64,000 nucleotides of DNA from Numidum massiliense (GCF_001375555.1 NZ_CTDZ01000009.1:558001-622000), one strand, 5' to 3'; shown: positions 1-8,825, counted from the first letter of the stretch. The notes: generated by a model from the sequence alone, not told the origin. Numbers and translations: made by a program.

Positions 1-122
1 CGACCCGCTGCGGCGGTGGTGGCGGTGGCCGCCCAGATCTAGCGCAGGCTGGCGGGAAGGAACCGGATAAATTGCAAGCGGCGTTATCCGAAGTGCCAGC
101 ACTCGTCGCCCGTATGGCGTAA
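1..122 (+). CDS. alaS: Alanyl-tRNA synthetase, C-terminal end (partial)
   Basis: The reading frame enters from the left edge (first full codon at base 3) and stops at TAA 120-122. The visible 39 residues include a glycine run followed by [16 protein letters not shown], which is the end of the DHHA1 domain of bacterial alanyl-tRNA synthetases. The enzyme charges tRNA-Ala in the cytoplasm, and its C-terminal domain takes part in tRNA binding and editing. Its position directly upstream of ireB and ruvX is the usual Bacillales order and supports the call. Only the tail is present, so nothing can be said about the catalytic core. Confidence 0.9.
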   Translation, partial: TRCGGGGGGRPDLAQAGGKEPDKLQAALSEVPALVARMA

Positions 123-212
123 GTTCACAAATATTACACGGCTGAGGCAGGAGAAACAAGTAGAGAGCGAGAAAGAGTTTTTAACTACTTTTTCAGGTAA
201 GGGGTGGCTAGG

Positions 213-473
213 TTGAGTTCGATGGACAAAACGATGAAGTTTAGTTTTAAAGATGATGAACAACCAGTTGACGTACGTGAAGTGTTGTTGAGCGTTTTCG
301 CAGCACTTGAGGAAAAAGGATACAACCCGATCAATCAAATCGTCGGATACTTGCTATCCGGCGACCCGGCCTACATTCCCCGCCACCAAAACGCCCGTAA
401 CATGATTCGCAAATTGGAGCGGGACGAAATAATCGAGGAGTTAGTGAAGTCGTATTTAGAGAACCACAAATAA
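213..473 (+). CDS. ireB: IreB family regulatory phosphoprotein (UPF0297/YrzL)
   Basis: This 86-residue protein matches the UPF0297 family along its whole length: [10 protein letters not shown] at the start, [20 protein letters not shown] in the middle, and [17 protein letters not shown] at the end. In Enterococcus the family member IreB is a substrate of the PASTA kinase IreK and influences cell-envelope stress resistance; the role here is by homology. I chose the TTG at 213 because GGTAAGGGG lies about 8 bases upstream and the resulting N-terminus fits the family. GTG 204 overlaps that ribosome site, and ATG 222 would drop conserved residues. It sits between alaS and ruvX, the classic order. 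Confidence 0.93.
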   Translation: MSSMDKTMKFSFKDDEQPVDVREVLLSVFAALEEKGYNPINQIVGYLLSGDPAYIPRHQNARNMIRKLERDEIIEELVKSYLENHK

Positions 474-514
474 GTAGGCGCAATGTTGGATAATATACAC
501 GATAGGGGTTCATC

Positions 515-940
515 ATGCGTATTATCGGATTAGACGTCGGGGAGAAGACAATCGGGGTAGCGCTCAGTGACGGACTCGGTTTGACTGCGCAAGGTGTGGA
601 AGTGATCCGCCGTGCCAGCCGTGCGCAGGACATCGCGCGTCTACAAGAACTTATTGAAGCTAACGACGTGAGCCAAATCGTCGTCGGGCTGCCAAAAAAT
701 ATGGACGGGTCGATCGGCGCGCGCGCGCAAACGTGTCAGTCGTTTGCGCTAGAGATGGAAAAAGCGCTCGGATTGCCCGTTATCTTATGGGATGAGCGGT
801 TGACGACCGTCGCGGCGGAAAGGACGTTGTTATCGGCCGACGTCAGTCGCAAAAAGCGGAAACAGGTAATCGATAAGCTTGCTGCATCCCTCATTTTACA
901 AGCTTTTTTAGACGCGCAAAGGAGGAATACGCATGCCTAA
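515..940 (+). CDS. ruvX: Putative pre-16S rRNA nuclease / Holliday junction resolvase-like YqgF
   Basis: The 141-residue protein has the RNase H-like YqgF fold. It begins MRIIGLDVGEKTIGVALSDG with the first catalytic aspartate, carries VVGLPKNMDGS, then WDERLTT, and ends with DKLAASLILQAFLD. In Escherichia coli YqgF is required for 16S rRNA 5'-end maturation; the older name reflects resemblance to RuvC resolvases. The length is normal for the family and the key acidic residues appear intact. Its stop overlaps the start of the next gene by 8 bases, so the two are translationally coupled. Confidence 0.93.
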   Translation: MRIIGLDVGEKTIGVALSDGLGLTAQGVEVIRRASRAQDIARLQELIEANDVSQIVVGLPKNMDGSIGARAQTCQSFALEMEKALGLPVILWDERLTTVAAERTLLSADVSRKKRKQVIDKLAASLILQAFLDAQRRNTHA

Positions 941-1253
941 AAATGGGGCTAGCGATGAGCGGGAAGTCATTTATATTCCCGACGACGAAGGTAATGACGA
1001 AGCATTTGAAGTGGTCATGACGTTTGAACGGGATGACAACGGCAGTAAATATATGATGGTCACTCCGGCCGACGGCGAAGTTGACGAGGACGGGCATACA
1101 GAGGTGTACGCGTTTCGGTACACCGACGACGATGACCATCTCCACCTCTACCTTATCGAGGACGAGGACGAATGGGCGGTCGTCGAAGAGACGTTCAACA
1201 CGCTGCTCGGTGATCAAGAAGAAGACGACGGTGAGCAGGATGCAACCTTATAA
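933..1253 (+). CDS. DUF1292 family protein (YrzB-like), copy 1
   Basis: This is a 106-residue, very acidic protein of the DUF1292 family, found next to ruvX in many Bacillota and of unknown function. It shows the typical alternation of short beta segments (EVIYIPDDEGNDEAFEVVMT, then KYMMVTPAD, then YAFRYTDDDDHLHLYLIED) and ends in a D/E-rich tail. The start at 933 is set by GGAGG six bases upstream. It overlaps ruvX by 8 bases and the following DUF1292 gene by 14 bases, so the three are probably co-translated. Confidence 0.88.
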   Translation: MPKNGASDEREVIYIPDDEGNDEAFEVVMTFERDDNGSKYMMVTPADGEVDEDGHTEVYAFRYTDDDDHLHLYLIEDEDEWAVVEETFNTLLGDQEEDDGEQDATL

Positions 1254-1521
1254 GGTGTGCCACTGTTTAACAGACGCGTTCGGTACAGAACTCGTATTGG
1301 AAAATGGTGGATCGAAAGGCGAACGTTACCGCATACTGGCGGAGATGGAAATCGACGAACAGCCGTACGCCGTGCTACAGATGCACGGCGATCCGCGTGA
1401 AGACGCGTATTTATTTCGCGTCCTGCGGCACGAGGAGGGCGGGTATGTCGTCGAAGACGTTGCCGACGACGACGAATGGGAGCGCGCTGCCGATGCGTAC
1501 TATCGAATGATTTGCCAGTAA
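1240..1521 (+). CDS. DUF1292 family protein, copy 2
   Basis: This is a second, 93-residue DUF1292-type protein (MQPYKVCHCLTDAFGTELVL at the start, YLFRVLRHEEGGYVVEDVAD later). The ATG at 1240 lies inside the end of copy 1 and follows GTGAGCAGG, a modest ribosome site; an upstream in-frame start at 1081 would run through copy 1 in another frame and is unlikely. Tandem DUF1292 genes after ruvX are known in Bacillales. Its function is unknown. A strong terminator follows about 50 bases later, closing the operon. Confidence 0.85.
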   Translation: MQPYKVCHCLTDAFGTELVLENGGSKGERYRILAEMEIDEQPYAVLQMHGDPREDAYLFRVLRHEEGGYVVEDVADDDEWERAADAYYRMICQ

Positions 1522-1572
1522 CAGTAGGTGAGGTTGCACGAATTGTCGAGACGTGGCCTAGACGGAGCAAGG

Positions 1573-1630
1573 AAAACGTCGGGCGGGATGGTCGGGTAAC
1601 CCCCCTTTTTTGTCCGACGTTTCTTTTTTG
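1573..1630 (+). terminator. Rho-independent terminator of the ireB-ruvX operon
   Basis: The arms AAACGTCGG and CCGACGTTT form a nine-base stem around a G/C-rich inner part, followed by CTTTTTT. It lies just after the second DUF1292 gene. Confidence 0.8.
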
Positions 1631-1774
1631 TGCCGCCGGTGTAAGGGCCACTTATGTGTTTAAAATGGTTAATCGCCATACATACACCATGGTACGGTAA
1701 ACCCCTAATAGGGGTTTGACGCTCCGGGGCGGCGAGCGACCAGCCCGTACAGTTACAAGTTCGATAACCCCCTA

Positions 1775-2563
1775 TTACACGAGTTTGACCCACGGTCGAT
1801 CTTTCTGCCATTCTACTTCCAGCGGCATATCGAACAATGTACTTAATTGACAGTCGGTTAACGACTGTTTTTTTTCGCCACTCGTTAACACGCACCCGTC
1901 TTTTAGCAGTAGCGCATGTGTAAAGAGCGGTAAAATCTCTTCGACGTGGTGCGTGACGTAGACGATTGTCGGTCCGTCAGGTTGTTCCGCAAGGCGTTCA
2001 ATAGTCGCAAGCAGCTGTTCGCGCGCCGTTAAGTCCAAGCCCGTACAAGGCTCGTCAAGAATGAGCAATTGCGGTCGGCTCATCAATGCCCGCGCGAGGA
2101 CGAGGCGCTGTTTTTCGCCTTGGGAACACGTGTGAAACAGTTTGTCGGCTAACTGTTCACAGCCAAACAACTGCAACAGCTCCAGTGCGGTTTGCCGATC
2201 TTCCTCGGTGACTGCTTCGTACACGCCGATCGACGCATGTTTGCCGCTCAATACGACATTTAGCGCATTTTCTCGTCGTTGTGAGCGATAGAAGCGATCA
2301 AATAAGGTCGCACTTACCCACCCAATCGATTGGCGTAGCTCGCGTAGGTCGACGTGCCCAAACGACTTACCTAACACGGCAACCGAACCGCGTGACGGCC
2401 ACATATATCCGGAGACGATATTCAAGAGTGCCGTTTTACCTGCGCCGTTCGGACCGATGAGCGCCCAGTGCTCCCCACGCCTCACTGACCAGTCGACCGC
2501 ATGCAATATATAGCGGTCGTCGCGTTGCCAACTCACATTTTGTAAATCGATTATATTAGCCAA
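1775..2563 (-). CDS. ABC transporter ATP-binding protein (YlmA-like)
   Basis: This 262-residue ABC ATPase has Walker A GPNGAGKTALLN near residue 38, signature SQGEKQRLVLARAL near 145, Walker B LLILDEPCTGLD near 168, and the switch histidine in YVTHH. It resembles Bacillus YlmA and molybdate-type ModF ATPases, which stand alone without a permease, and no permease gene adjoins it here. The substrate cannot be read from the sequence. AAAGGAG-like bases lie upstream of the ATG at 2563. The signature has SQGEK where LSGGQ is usual, a variant also seen in YlmA-like proteins. Confidence 0.85.
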   Translation of the reverse strand: MANIIDLQNVSWQRDDRYILHAVDWSVRRGEHWALIGPNGAGKTALLNIVSGYMWPSRGSVAVLGKSFGHVDLRELRQSIGWVSATLFDRFYRSQRRENALNVVLSGKHASIGVYEAVTEEDRQTALELLQLFGCEQLADKLFHTCSQGEKQRLVLARALMSRPQLLILDEPCTGLDLTAREQLLATIERLAEQPDGPTIVYVTHHVEEILPLFTHALLLKDGCVLTSGEKKQSLTDCQLSTLFDMPLEVEWQKDRPWVKLV

Positions 2564-2771
2564 AGTTGAAAAACTCCTTTTTGCTATGATTCAGGAAAGT
2601 AGTGGGGGATTGACAGGCTTGATTCAGATTCCCCTTCTCCGCACATTGTTAAGTCGCACAAAAGTGCCTGTTGTTGTATGATTACCATAATAGGATAACT
2701 CGCGTCATTACTCAACCGGGTATGAAAGGAAGATATAAAATCTCATCATGGACGCTAAGGGAGGCGAATGA

Positions 2772-3041
2772 TTGTTGGACATTAAATACTATATTTTTGA
2801 AACCATTGCTGCAAGCCACATAATGAGTGGCATCCTAGACTTGTACAAAGTGATATTTGACACCCGGAATTACTTACCTATTAAAATAAAAGATAAAAAA
2901 GGATTACTATTTAATATCGCATTAGATGACACAAAGGTTATTGGATTTAAAATTGGATACGAGCTTGATAAAAATAAGTTTTATAGTTGGCTGGGCGGTG
3001 TGGATCCTAAATTATTAAGAGGTGAGTTAACGCGTTGTTAA
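2772..3041 (+). CDS. Small hypothetical protein
   Basis: I do not recognise this 89-residue protein. It begins at TTG 2772 after AAGGGAGGCG, which is a good ribosome site; TTG 2775 is an alternative. It is rich in I, K, Y and D and clearly more A+T-rich than its neighbours, which suggests recent acquisition. There is no signal peptide or clear transmembrane segment. A hairpin follows at 3094-3122. It may be a fragment of a larger imported gene. Confidence 0.55.
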   Translation: MLDIKYYIFETIAASHIMSGILDLYKVIFDTRNYLPIKIKDKKGLLFNIALDDTKVIGFKIGYELDKNKFYSWLGGVDPKLLRGELTRC

Positions 3042-3093
3042 GCCATAAACCCAGCATTAAGGCTAATTAATTAATAAGTTCTCGACAATAGAA

Positions 3094-3122
3094 TGACCCT
3101 CATACGTATTGTATAAGGGTCA
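3094..3122. terminator. Stem-loop between convergent small genes
   Basis: TGACCCT pairs with AGGGTCA, with an inner ATAC/GTAT pairing. There is no long T run, so it is a weak terminator candidate serving both strands. Confidence 0.4.
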
Positions 3123-3142
3123 GCTTCCTCTTTATGTGGTGG

Positions 3143-3415
3143 CTAGGCATTTTTTAGTTTATAAATGTCACGGTCATGTTTTGCAATCATTTGATCGTAG
3201 TAGGCAAGATCGGCTTTCATCACCATTTGTTCCAACATTTTAGCAGTGCGGTCATCAATTTCTTCAACAGCTTGAGCAATGGCTGGGATCATGGCCGTAT
3301 CGTCCTTGAGCGCCACGATGTCGGCTTTCATGGTCGAAATGTCCACTTCAACGTTGCCAACGCGCTCGTTTAACTGTCGCAGTTCACCCAGAATCAGGTC
3401 TAATTTGTCGTCCAT
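3143..3415 (-). CDS. Small coiled-coil protein, function unknown
   Basis: The 90-residue protein is strongly helical with heptad-like spacing: LDLILGELRQLNERVGNVEV, then MKADIVALKDD, then MLEQMVMKADLAYYDQMIAK. Short coiled-coil proteins of this kind are common in Bacillota, often near mobile DNA, and have no assigned function. An excellent ribosome site (AGGAGG, minus strand) sits a few bases before the ATG at 3415. No membrane segment or signal peptide is visible. It is flanked by intergenic DNA with no obvious operon partner. Confidence 0.7.
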   Translation of the reverse strand: MDDKLDLILGELRQLNERVGNVEVDISTMKADIVALKDDTAMIPAIAQAVEEIDDRTAKMLEQMVMKADLAYYDQMIAKHDRDIYKLKNA

Positions 3416-3479
3416 GGCGGTCCTCCTTTCTGTTTTCGACTTTCATCCGTATCGAGTCGGTTGCTCCATCTAGTGCTGC

Positions 3480-4190
3480 GAACCTAGCCGTTCATATTGC
3501 TATAGCTTTTCTTATTATAGCAGAAGCATGGGTGACCTACGGTTAATCTTTTACAGATTTTCTTCTACTGCCAGAATTGTGTCAAACGAGTTGGTGTCGT
3601 GAGGACCTTCTCGATTTACTGTCGATTAAAGGCATAAATACGTGTTGAGCGGTGTTGATTGTCACTGAAGGGGAGTAGTGCAATGAGATATACAGTGAAA
3701 GGGAGAATAGGCGGAAGGTCGTTAGAGGTCTACCGACATCATCAACATAGCGGTGCCGCAATAGGTCGCTCCCACCGCGTACTGCACGACCGTTGTCGCA
3801 AGTGTGCTGACGCTGCTTCTGCTGTGGCGGCGGGAGAGGAAGCGGGATGTTGTTTAATGTCATGACTTCTTTGCGGGTAGACAGAATTTGATCGCTGTAA
3901 GTACGAACCAAATAGTACCAGAAGTAAGGCCAACCCATTTAAGCCAAGTCATGTGGTTTAAAGTCGAGGTCGGAGATCCAAGAAGATAGTAAGAGAAAGA
4001 AAAGTAGATCTGTTGCGCTAAGCTTCTGCATAACTTTTTCCGGTGGAATCGGCTATGATCTATTTTAGAGAACGTCACGATGTACGCAACGGTATAAAAG
4101 GTGTGCGGAATGCCGATCACCGTAGCTCCTATCTAAGGAATACCATAACAAAAGGTGTGCTTCTGTCAGCGTATTCTTCGAAAAAGGAAC
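3480..4190. other. Gene-poor stretch with no recognised gene
   Basis: No ORF here has both a convincing ribosome site and a recognisable product. On the minus strand, frames between about 4120 and 3860 encode hydrophobic segments (for example LKWVGLTSGTIWFVLTAI) interrupted by frame changes, so this could be a decayed membrane-protein gene. A plus-strand ATG at 3682 follows GGGGAG, but its 60-codon product (MRYTVKGRIGGRSLEV at the start) is unlike any family I know. Confidence 0.4.
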
Positions 4191-4194
4191 CTGA

Positions 4195-4215
4195 AAGAGC
4201 CCCTGTAAAAGGGGC
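4195..4215 (-). terminator. Probable terminator of sigK
   Basis: GCCCC and GGGGC arms at 4199-4215 are followed on the minus strand by a short T-rich stretch, about 26 bases past the sigK stop. Confidence 0.45.
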
Positions 4216-4240
4216 CATCCACCAAGCCTTTAAGCTTACA

Positions 4241-4951
4241 CTACTTATTCTGCTCCTTCGTGCGGTAAAACTCGTGAAACAATTTCATTAGTGCCCTTTT
4301 TTCGATGCGGGAAACGTAGGAACGCGAGATACCGAGTTTGCGAGCGATTTCTCGTTGCGTCTGCTCTTCGCCGTTATCGAGCCCGAAGCGCCCGCGAATG
4401 ACTTCTTGCTCGCGTTCGTCGAGCACGTGAATGAAGCGGTATATTTTGCTCTTCTCGATCTTGAGTTGCACTAGCTTGATCACTTCGTCGATATCTGACC
4501 CGAGGACGTCGATTAACGTGATTTCGTTGCCCTCTTTATCAGTGCCGATCGGATCGTGGAGTGACACATCTTTGCGCGTCTTTTTTAGGGACCGCAAATG
4601 CATTAAGATTTCGTTCTCGATACACCGGGCGGCGTACGTGGCGAGTTTTGTTCCTTTGTTCGGACGGTAACTTTCGATTGCTTTGATTAAGCCGATCGTT
4701 CCAATGGAAATTAAGTCTTCGCTGTCTTCGCCGGTATTCTCGAATTTTTTTACGATGTGTGCCACGAGGCGCAAGTTGTGTTCGATCAACATGTTGCGCG
4801 CGACTTTGTCCCCCTCGCCTATTTTACGTAAGTAATATTCCTCCTTGTCTTCGGAAAGTGGCTGGGGAAAGGCGTTGTTTTTAATGTACGACACGAACAA
4901 CACGATCTCGCGGAACATTAAGGAAAGTAAGGCAAACAGGCCCGGCACCAC
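4241..4951 (-). CDS. sigK: RNA polymerase sporulation sigma factor sigma-K (pro-form)
   Basis: The 236-residue protein aligns end to end with Bacillus sigma-K. The N-terminus carries a hydrophobic pro-sequence followed by [14 protein letters not shown]. Region 2 includes [38 protein letters not shown] and [19 protein letters not shown]; region 4 ends with [20 protein letters not shown]. Sigma-K drives late mother-cell transcription (coat and cortex genes). In B. subtilis the pro-sequence is removed by SpoIVFB, and retention of a pro-sequence here suggests the same control. The gene is continuous, with no skin-type insertion. The GTG at 4951 follows GGAGGTGACAC. Confidence 0.95.
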   Translation of the reverse strand: MVPGLFALLSLMFREIVLFVSYIKNNAFPQPLSEDKEEYYLRKIGEGDKVARNMLIEHNLRLVAHIVKKFENTGEDSEDLISIGTIGLIKAIESYRPNKGTKLATYAARCIENEILMHLRSLKKTRKDVSLHDPIGTDKEGNEITLIDVLGSDIDEVIKLVQLKIEKSKIYRFIHVLDEREQEVIRGRFGLDNGEEQTQREIARKLGISRSYVSRIEKRALMKLFHEFYRTKEQNK

Positions 4952-5057
4952 GTGTCACCTCCATAAGTTGGAGGGACTTGCTCTCTACTGTCGCAAGCCC
5001 TCTTAAGTTACCTTATGAGGATAAAGTGGGCGCGTGCCTGTTCGGGAGAAATTTTCC

Positions 5058-6212
5058 TTACGCTTTCAGTGACACAACCCTTCCTTCGGCATGACTCCGC
5101 ATTGCGGCTTCGATGACGCGAATCGTCTCCCGACCGTCGACGGATGCTACGGGAGGTGCCTCCCCGTGCAGAATTGCTGCTGCAAACACGCGGTAATAGG
5201 AAGCGTATGAACCGGGAATAGGCGTTACTTTAGTGGTTGTTGTCGGCAAGTTCGCTCCGCTTGTTGTCTGTTCTCCTCCGCTTGTTGCTTGCTCTCCTCC
5301 GCTTGTGGGCAAGGTAGTGACGGCGACGTCGATGGCGCGAGCGGCGTCGGCGGCAGTTGCCCAGGCGGCGCTGCCCGGTTTGTGACCTTGTTTAAGTGCT
5401 GCTTCTTGTGGGTCAAGGCCGTAACTGAAGAAACTGCCACGGTCACCGTGAACGGCAAAGCGCGGTCCTGTCTGTAGTACGAGGCACCCGCCGTGCAAAA
5501 TGACGCGTAGCGGGTCGTCGTAGCCGAGTACGAGGTGGAAGTAGTCGACTGTTTGCGCAGCAGGACGTTGTAACATGAGATCGGCCGATACTGTTTTTGG
5601 CGGTCCGAACAGGTGAATCGCTTGGTCGATGAGATGGGAACCGAGGTCGTACAACAGCCCCGCGCCGGGGACATCGCGTTCGCGCCAACGATCCCGCACG
5701 TGTGGACGGAAGCGGTCAAAGTGAGCTTCGTACGTGTGGATATTGCCTAATGTCCCGTCGGCGATGTTCGCTTTTAACGTTAAGAAGTCGCTGTCCCAGC
5801 GGCGGTTTTGGTACACGCTCAGGATGAGTCCGCTCTCCTCGGCGATTTGCACCAACTCATCTGCTTCCTCCGCGTGGAGGACGAACGGCTTTTCGACGAC
5901 GACGTGTTTGCCCGCCGTGAGGGCCCGTTTGGCGAACTTGTAATGCGTATCGTTAGGAGTCGTAATGACGACAGCGTCGATCGTTTCGTCTTTGAGCACC
6001 TCATCGATGTCGGAGACGACGGCGACATCGGGATAGTCGCGCGTCACTTTGCCTGCGTTACTCGAGACGACTGTCGTTAGCGTTAGATCGTCGATCGCGT
6101 CGATGATCGGGGCGTGGAACACGGAAGCGGAAAATCCGTAGCCGACGAGTGCAATATTCACGTTGTTAGTAGTGCCACTTTTGTTGTTCATGTTGTCACT
6201 CCTATTGTCCAT
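5058..6212 (-). CDS. Gfo/Idh/MocA family oxidoreductase with a low-complexity insert
   Basis: This NAD(P)-dependent oxidoreductase of about 384 residues has the Rossmann motif ALVGYGFSASVFHAP, then TPNDTHYKFAKRAL, EKPFVLHAEEA with the conserved EKP lysine, and the C-terminal GAGLLYDLGSHLIDQAIHLF dehydrogenase signature. It is similar to sugar/inositol dehydrogenases such as B. subtilis YvaA (IolW), but the substrate is unproven. A Ser/Thr/Gly/Glu/Gln-rich insert from a 21-bp repeat interrupts the C-terminal domain (see 5258-5314). I chose ATG 6212, which follows AAAAGGAGTGG; GTG 6230 lacks a ribosome site, and ATG 6191 also follows an AGGAGTG, so the start is uncertain by a few codons. Confidence 0.87.
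   Translation of the reverse strand: MDNRSDNMNNKSGTTNNVNIALVGYGFSASVFHAPIIDAIDDLTLTTVVSSNAGKVTRDYPDVAVVSDIDEVLKDETIDAVVITTPNDTHYKFAKRALTAGKHVVVEKPFVLHAEEADELVQIAEESGLILSVYQNRRWDSDFLTLKANIADGTLGNIHTYEAHFDRFRPHVRDRWRERDVPGAGLLYDLGSHLIDQAIHLFGPPKTVSADLMLQRPAAQTVDYFHLVLGYDDPLRVILHGGCLVLQTGPRFAVHGDRGSFFSYGLDPQEAALKQGHKPGSAAWATAADAARAIDVAVTTLPTSGGEQATSGGEQTTSGANLPTTTTKVTPIPGSYASYYRVFAAAILHGEAPPVASVDGRETIRVIEAAMRSHAEGRVVSLKA
5258..5314 (-). repeat. 21-bp in-frame repeat inside the oxidoreductase gene
   Basis: The heptamer CGCTTGT recurs at 5258, 5279 and 5300, giving a 21-bp period. It encodes TSGGEQA, TSGGEQT and a diverged TSGANLP. The unit length is a multiple of three, so copy changes keep the frame. 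Confidence 0.8.
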
Positions 6213-6298
6213 TGTGCCACTCCTTTTCACTCCTCAAAAATGAATTGAGACGTGAAAAACAATTACGTAATTTATATAACTATTGAAACAAACGTATC

Positions 6299-6343
6299 AA
6301 AAACGGGTACCGCTCAGCCCTTCGGTCGTGGCGCGGTACCCGT
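6299..6343 (-). terminator. Terminator of the M32 carboxypeptidase gene
   Basis: An eleven-base perfect stem (ACGGGTACCGC with GCGGTACCCGT) is followed on the minus strand by TTTTT. It begins 12 bases past the stop at 6355. Confidence 0.88.
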
Positions 6344-6354
6344 TAAGTGCACAG

Positions 6355-7857
6355 TTACAGTTCGTACAGTTCGCCGTATTTTTGTCGTAAATAACGCATA
6401 TACGGTTCGTTCGACAGCGCGCCGCCAGTCGTGCGAGCGATGAGTTCTTCTGGTGTAAATTTACTGCCGTGGCGATAAATGTTTTCTTTCAGCCAGTTGT
6501 GCAATGTAGCGAAATCCCCCTGCCTGATCTGGACCGGAATGTTCGGGTGAGCGCGCAAGGCAGCGTCGAAAAATTGGGCACTCATAACGTTGCCGAGCGT
6601 GTATCCTTGGAACGATCCGCCGATCGTCCCCCCGAACCAGTGGACGTCTTGTAAGACGCCGTCGCGGTCGTTCGGCGGAGTGACGCCGAGGTCGGAGGTG
6701 TAGCGTGCGCGCCACGCTTCGGGCAAATCGCGTACAGCGAGGCGGCCTTCGAGCAGTTCGCGCTCTAAGTCGTAGCGGATGATCACATGCAAATTGTAGG
6801 TCACTTCGTCGGCGTCCGTACGAATTAACGACCGCTGCACTTTGTTAATGGCGCGGTAAAACTTATCGAGCGAGACGTCGCCTAGCTGACTCGGAAACGC
6901 TTCTTGTAGTTGCGGGTAAAAATACGTCCAAAAGTCGCGGCTGCGTCCGACGATGTTCTCCCACAAGCGCGATTGGCTTTCGTGTACGCCGGAAGATGTG
7001 CCTTCGGCGAGCGGCGTGGCTTCAAATTTCCGGTCGATTCCGAGCTCATACATCGCGTGGCCGGCCTCGTGCATCGTCGAAAACAGTGCATCGGATAAGT
7101 CGTTTTCGTTAAAGCGAGTGGTGATCCGTACGTCGCTGAGGGAAAACTTCGTCATAAACGGATGGTGTGTGCGATCTTGTCTGCCGCGTTCGAAATCGAA
7201 GCCGTATTGACGAATGGCGTCGAGACCGATCGCTTCTTGTTTGTCTTCCGGGTAATGGGCTTTTAAAAAGCCGTCCTCTGGCGGAGTCTGTGCCGTAATC
7301 GTTTCGACGAGCGGCGTGAGTTGGTTGCGCAAATCGGCGAATAGCGGGTTGATCGTCGCAACTGTCATCCCGTAATCGGAGAAGCCGATGAGTGGGTCCA
7401 TGACGTGCTCCGCTTTGAAGAAAGACGAAAATTCCCGGCTTAACTCGAGCGTTTTTTCTAGTAACGGCGCGACGGCCGCAAAGTCGTTTGCAGGGCGCGC
7501 CTTCGTCCAAGCCGAATAGGTGACGGCTGAATGGGAATTAAGTTTACTGACAAAGTCAGATGGAATGTTGACCAATTTTTCATAATAGCGCCGAGCAAGG
7601 CGGATGAGACTCGCGTCGTCGGAATCGTAAGGCAAACTTTCTTCGTAAGGGCGCAAGTCGTCGAGCAACTGGCCCGTTTTATCATCGGTGATTGTTTCAT
7701 GTGCAATGCGCGCCAGCGTCGCGATTTGTCGACCGCGCGCTTCAGCACCGGCCGGCGGCATGTAAGTCGATTGATCCCAAGACAGCACGGCACCGGCAGC
7801 GAACAAGTCGTTAGTCTCGCGTAACCGTTCTTTAAGCTCTTTCAATTTAGCTTCCAT
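6355..7857 (-). CDS. Carboxypeptidase M32 (thermostable carboxypeptidase 1 family)
   Basis: The 500-residue length is normal for M32 metallo-carboxypeptidases such as Taq carboxypeptidase and B. subtilis YpwA. The zinc motif HEAGH lies near residue 264, and the family signature HESQSRLWEN follows with the third zinc ligand. Further conserved blocks are LSWDQSTYMPPAGAEARG at the N-terminus, DEVTYNLHVIIRYDLERELL and DVHWFGGTIGGSFQGYTLG. The enzyme removes C-terminal residues from peptides in the cytoplasm, with broad specificity. AAGGAGGATCC precedes the ATG at 7857. It is a single-gene transcription unit with its own terminator. Confidence 0.95.
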   Translation of the reverse strand: MEAKLKELKERLRETNDLFAAGAVLSWDQSTYMPPAGAEARGRQIATLARIAHETITDDKTGQLLDDLRPYEESLPYDSDDASLIRLARRYYEKLVNIPSDFVSKLNSHSAVTYSAWTKARPANDFAAVAPLLEKTLELSREFSSFFKAEHVMDPLIGFSDYGMTVATINPLFADLRNQLTPLVETITAQTPPEDGFLKAHYPEDKQEAIGLDAIRQYGFDFERGRQDRTHHPFMTKFSLSDVRITTRFNENDLSDALFSTMHEAGHAMYELGIDRKFEATPLAEGTSSGVHESQSRLWENIVGRSRDFWTYFYPQLQEAFPSQLGDVSLDKFYRAINKVQRSLIRTDADEVTYNLHVIIRYDLERELLEGRLAVRDLPEAWRARYTSDLGVTPPNDRDGVLQDVHWFGGTIGGSFQGYTLGNVMSAQFFDAALRAHPNIPVQIRQGDFATLHNWLKENIYRHGSKFTPEELIARTTGGALSNEPYMRYLRQKYGELYEL

Positions 7858-8281
7858 CGGATCCTCCTTATGTACGATGTGATATTATTGGGGTGGCGGG
7901 GATCGTGTACCTTAAAAAACGCCAGTCTACCCCGCAAAGAAAAGCGATGCTACTAAGAGTTTAACACAATTGTTTGCTGCTTCGGCACTTTTTGTGCGGG
8001 TCTGTCAATGTGAATGAAGACTGCTTTGTGCACGGCGGACGAGGAAAGCCGCCCTTTTCCCGCGCAGTGTCATCGCGGGTAATCAGTGAAGTTCGCCGCC
8101 ACTTGCGGTAATGTCTGCATTCGTCGTTGCGGCTGTGACGACGGCGATGTGCAAGGCCCGGACGATGTTGGAAACACGATTATTTTTTTCGCTCCAAAAT
8201 GAGCAAATCATGTTGGTAACTATCGCGTGAAATGCCGTATAATTAGGGTAGATAACAAGGTGTGGAAAAGGATGTGCTCCG
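7858..8281. other. Intergenic region between divergent genes
   Basis: It separates the M32 gene (minus) from the CBS gene (plus) and should hold both promoters. The only ORF (68 codons, minus strand) has no ribosome site or recognisable product. GTGTGGAAAAGGATG just before 8282 carries the CBS ribosome site. Confidence 0.5.
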
Positions 8282-8701
8282 ATGAACATTGCCTTTTTTT
8301 TACTGCCTAAAGACGAAGTGAAGTTTTTAAATCCAGAAGCGACGTTGCGTCAAGCACTAGAGAAGATGAAGTATCATCGATACACGTCGGTTCCGCTCAT
8401 TAACGAACAGGGTCAGTATGTTGGGACGCTTACCGAAGGAGACTTATTGTGGTTTATTAACAATGCGTTGGACGAGGGCCGCACAGACGTGTTGAAGGCG
8501 AAATTGAAAGACGTTCCGCAACGCGTCCACAACGTGCCTGTGTCCATTAACGCTGAAGTTGAAGATTTATTGACACTCGCGATCGACCAGAACTTTATTC
8601 CCGTCGAAGATGACCAAAAAAGCTTTATCGGTATTATTAGGCGGAGGGACATCATTAAATTCACAGCTAAACTGCTATATAACCAAAATCAAAATAGCTA
8701 A
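8282..8701 (+). CDS. CBS domain-containing protein
   Basis: The 139-residue protein consists of a CBS pair. The first CBS covers about residues 10-62 (HRYTSVPLINEQGQYVGTLT then EGDLLWF), and the second covers about 75-130 (VPVSINAEVEDLLTLAIDQ, then FIGIIRRRDIIKFTAKLL). CBS pairs bind adenosine nucleotides; the closest familiar relatives are B. subtilis YkuL and c-di-AMP-binding CbpB proteins, but the ligand here is not shown. AAAAGGATGTGCTCCG precedes the ATG. It is transcribed alone and closed by a strong terminator. Confidence 0.88.
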   Translation: MNIAFFLLPKDEVKFLNPEATLRQALEKMKYHRYTSVPLINEQGQYVGTLTEGDLLWFINNALDEGRTDVLKAKLKDVPQRVHNVPVSINAEVEDLLTLAIDQNFIPVEDDQKSFIGIIRRRDIIKFTAKLLYNQNQNS

Positions 8702-8762
8702 TTTGTAAACGTTGTTATTGCGACTGGAACATAACGACCTTTGACGACATGAAACAATAACG

Positions 8763-8802
8763 AAACCCCGCAGATGAACTGGCGCGTACCTGCGGGGTTT
8801 TC
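8763..8802 (+). terminator. Terminator after the CBS gene
   Basis: AAACCCCGCAG pairs with CTGCGGGGTTTT. The stem is near-perfect and has U tracts on both strands, so it may also close the minus-strand small-ORF cluster. Confidence 0.85.
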
Positions 8803-8825
8803 AAATGTACCTTTAGATGACGTCG

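Noticed and set aside
1700-1718. AACCCC-TAATA-GGGGTT as a riboswitch or operator
   Set aside because: It is a short, simple hairpin between convergent genes with no conserved riboswitch features; most likely a minor terminator.
5225-5719. A 164-codon minus-strand ORF overlapping the oxidoreductase in another frame
   Set aside because: The oxidoreductase frame carries all conserved motifs; this frame is Ser/Thr/Cys-rich noise.
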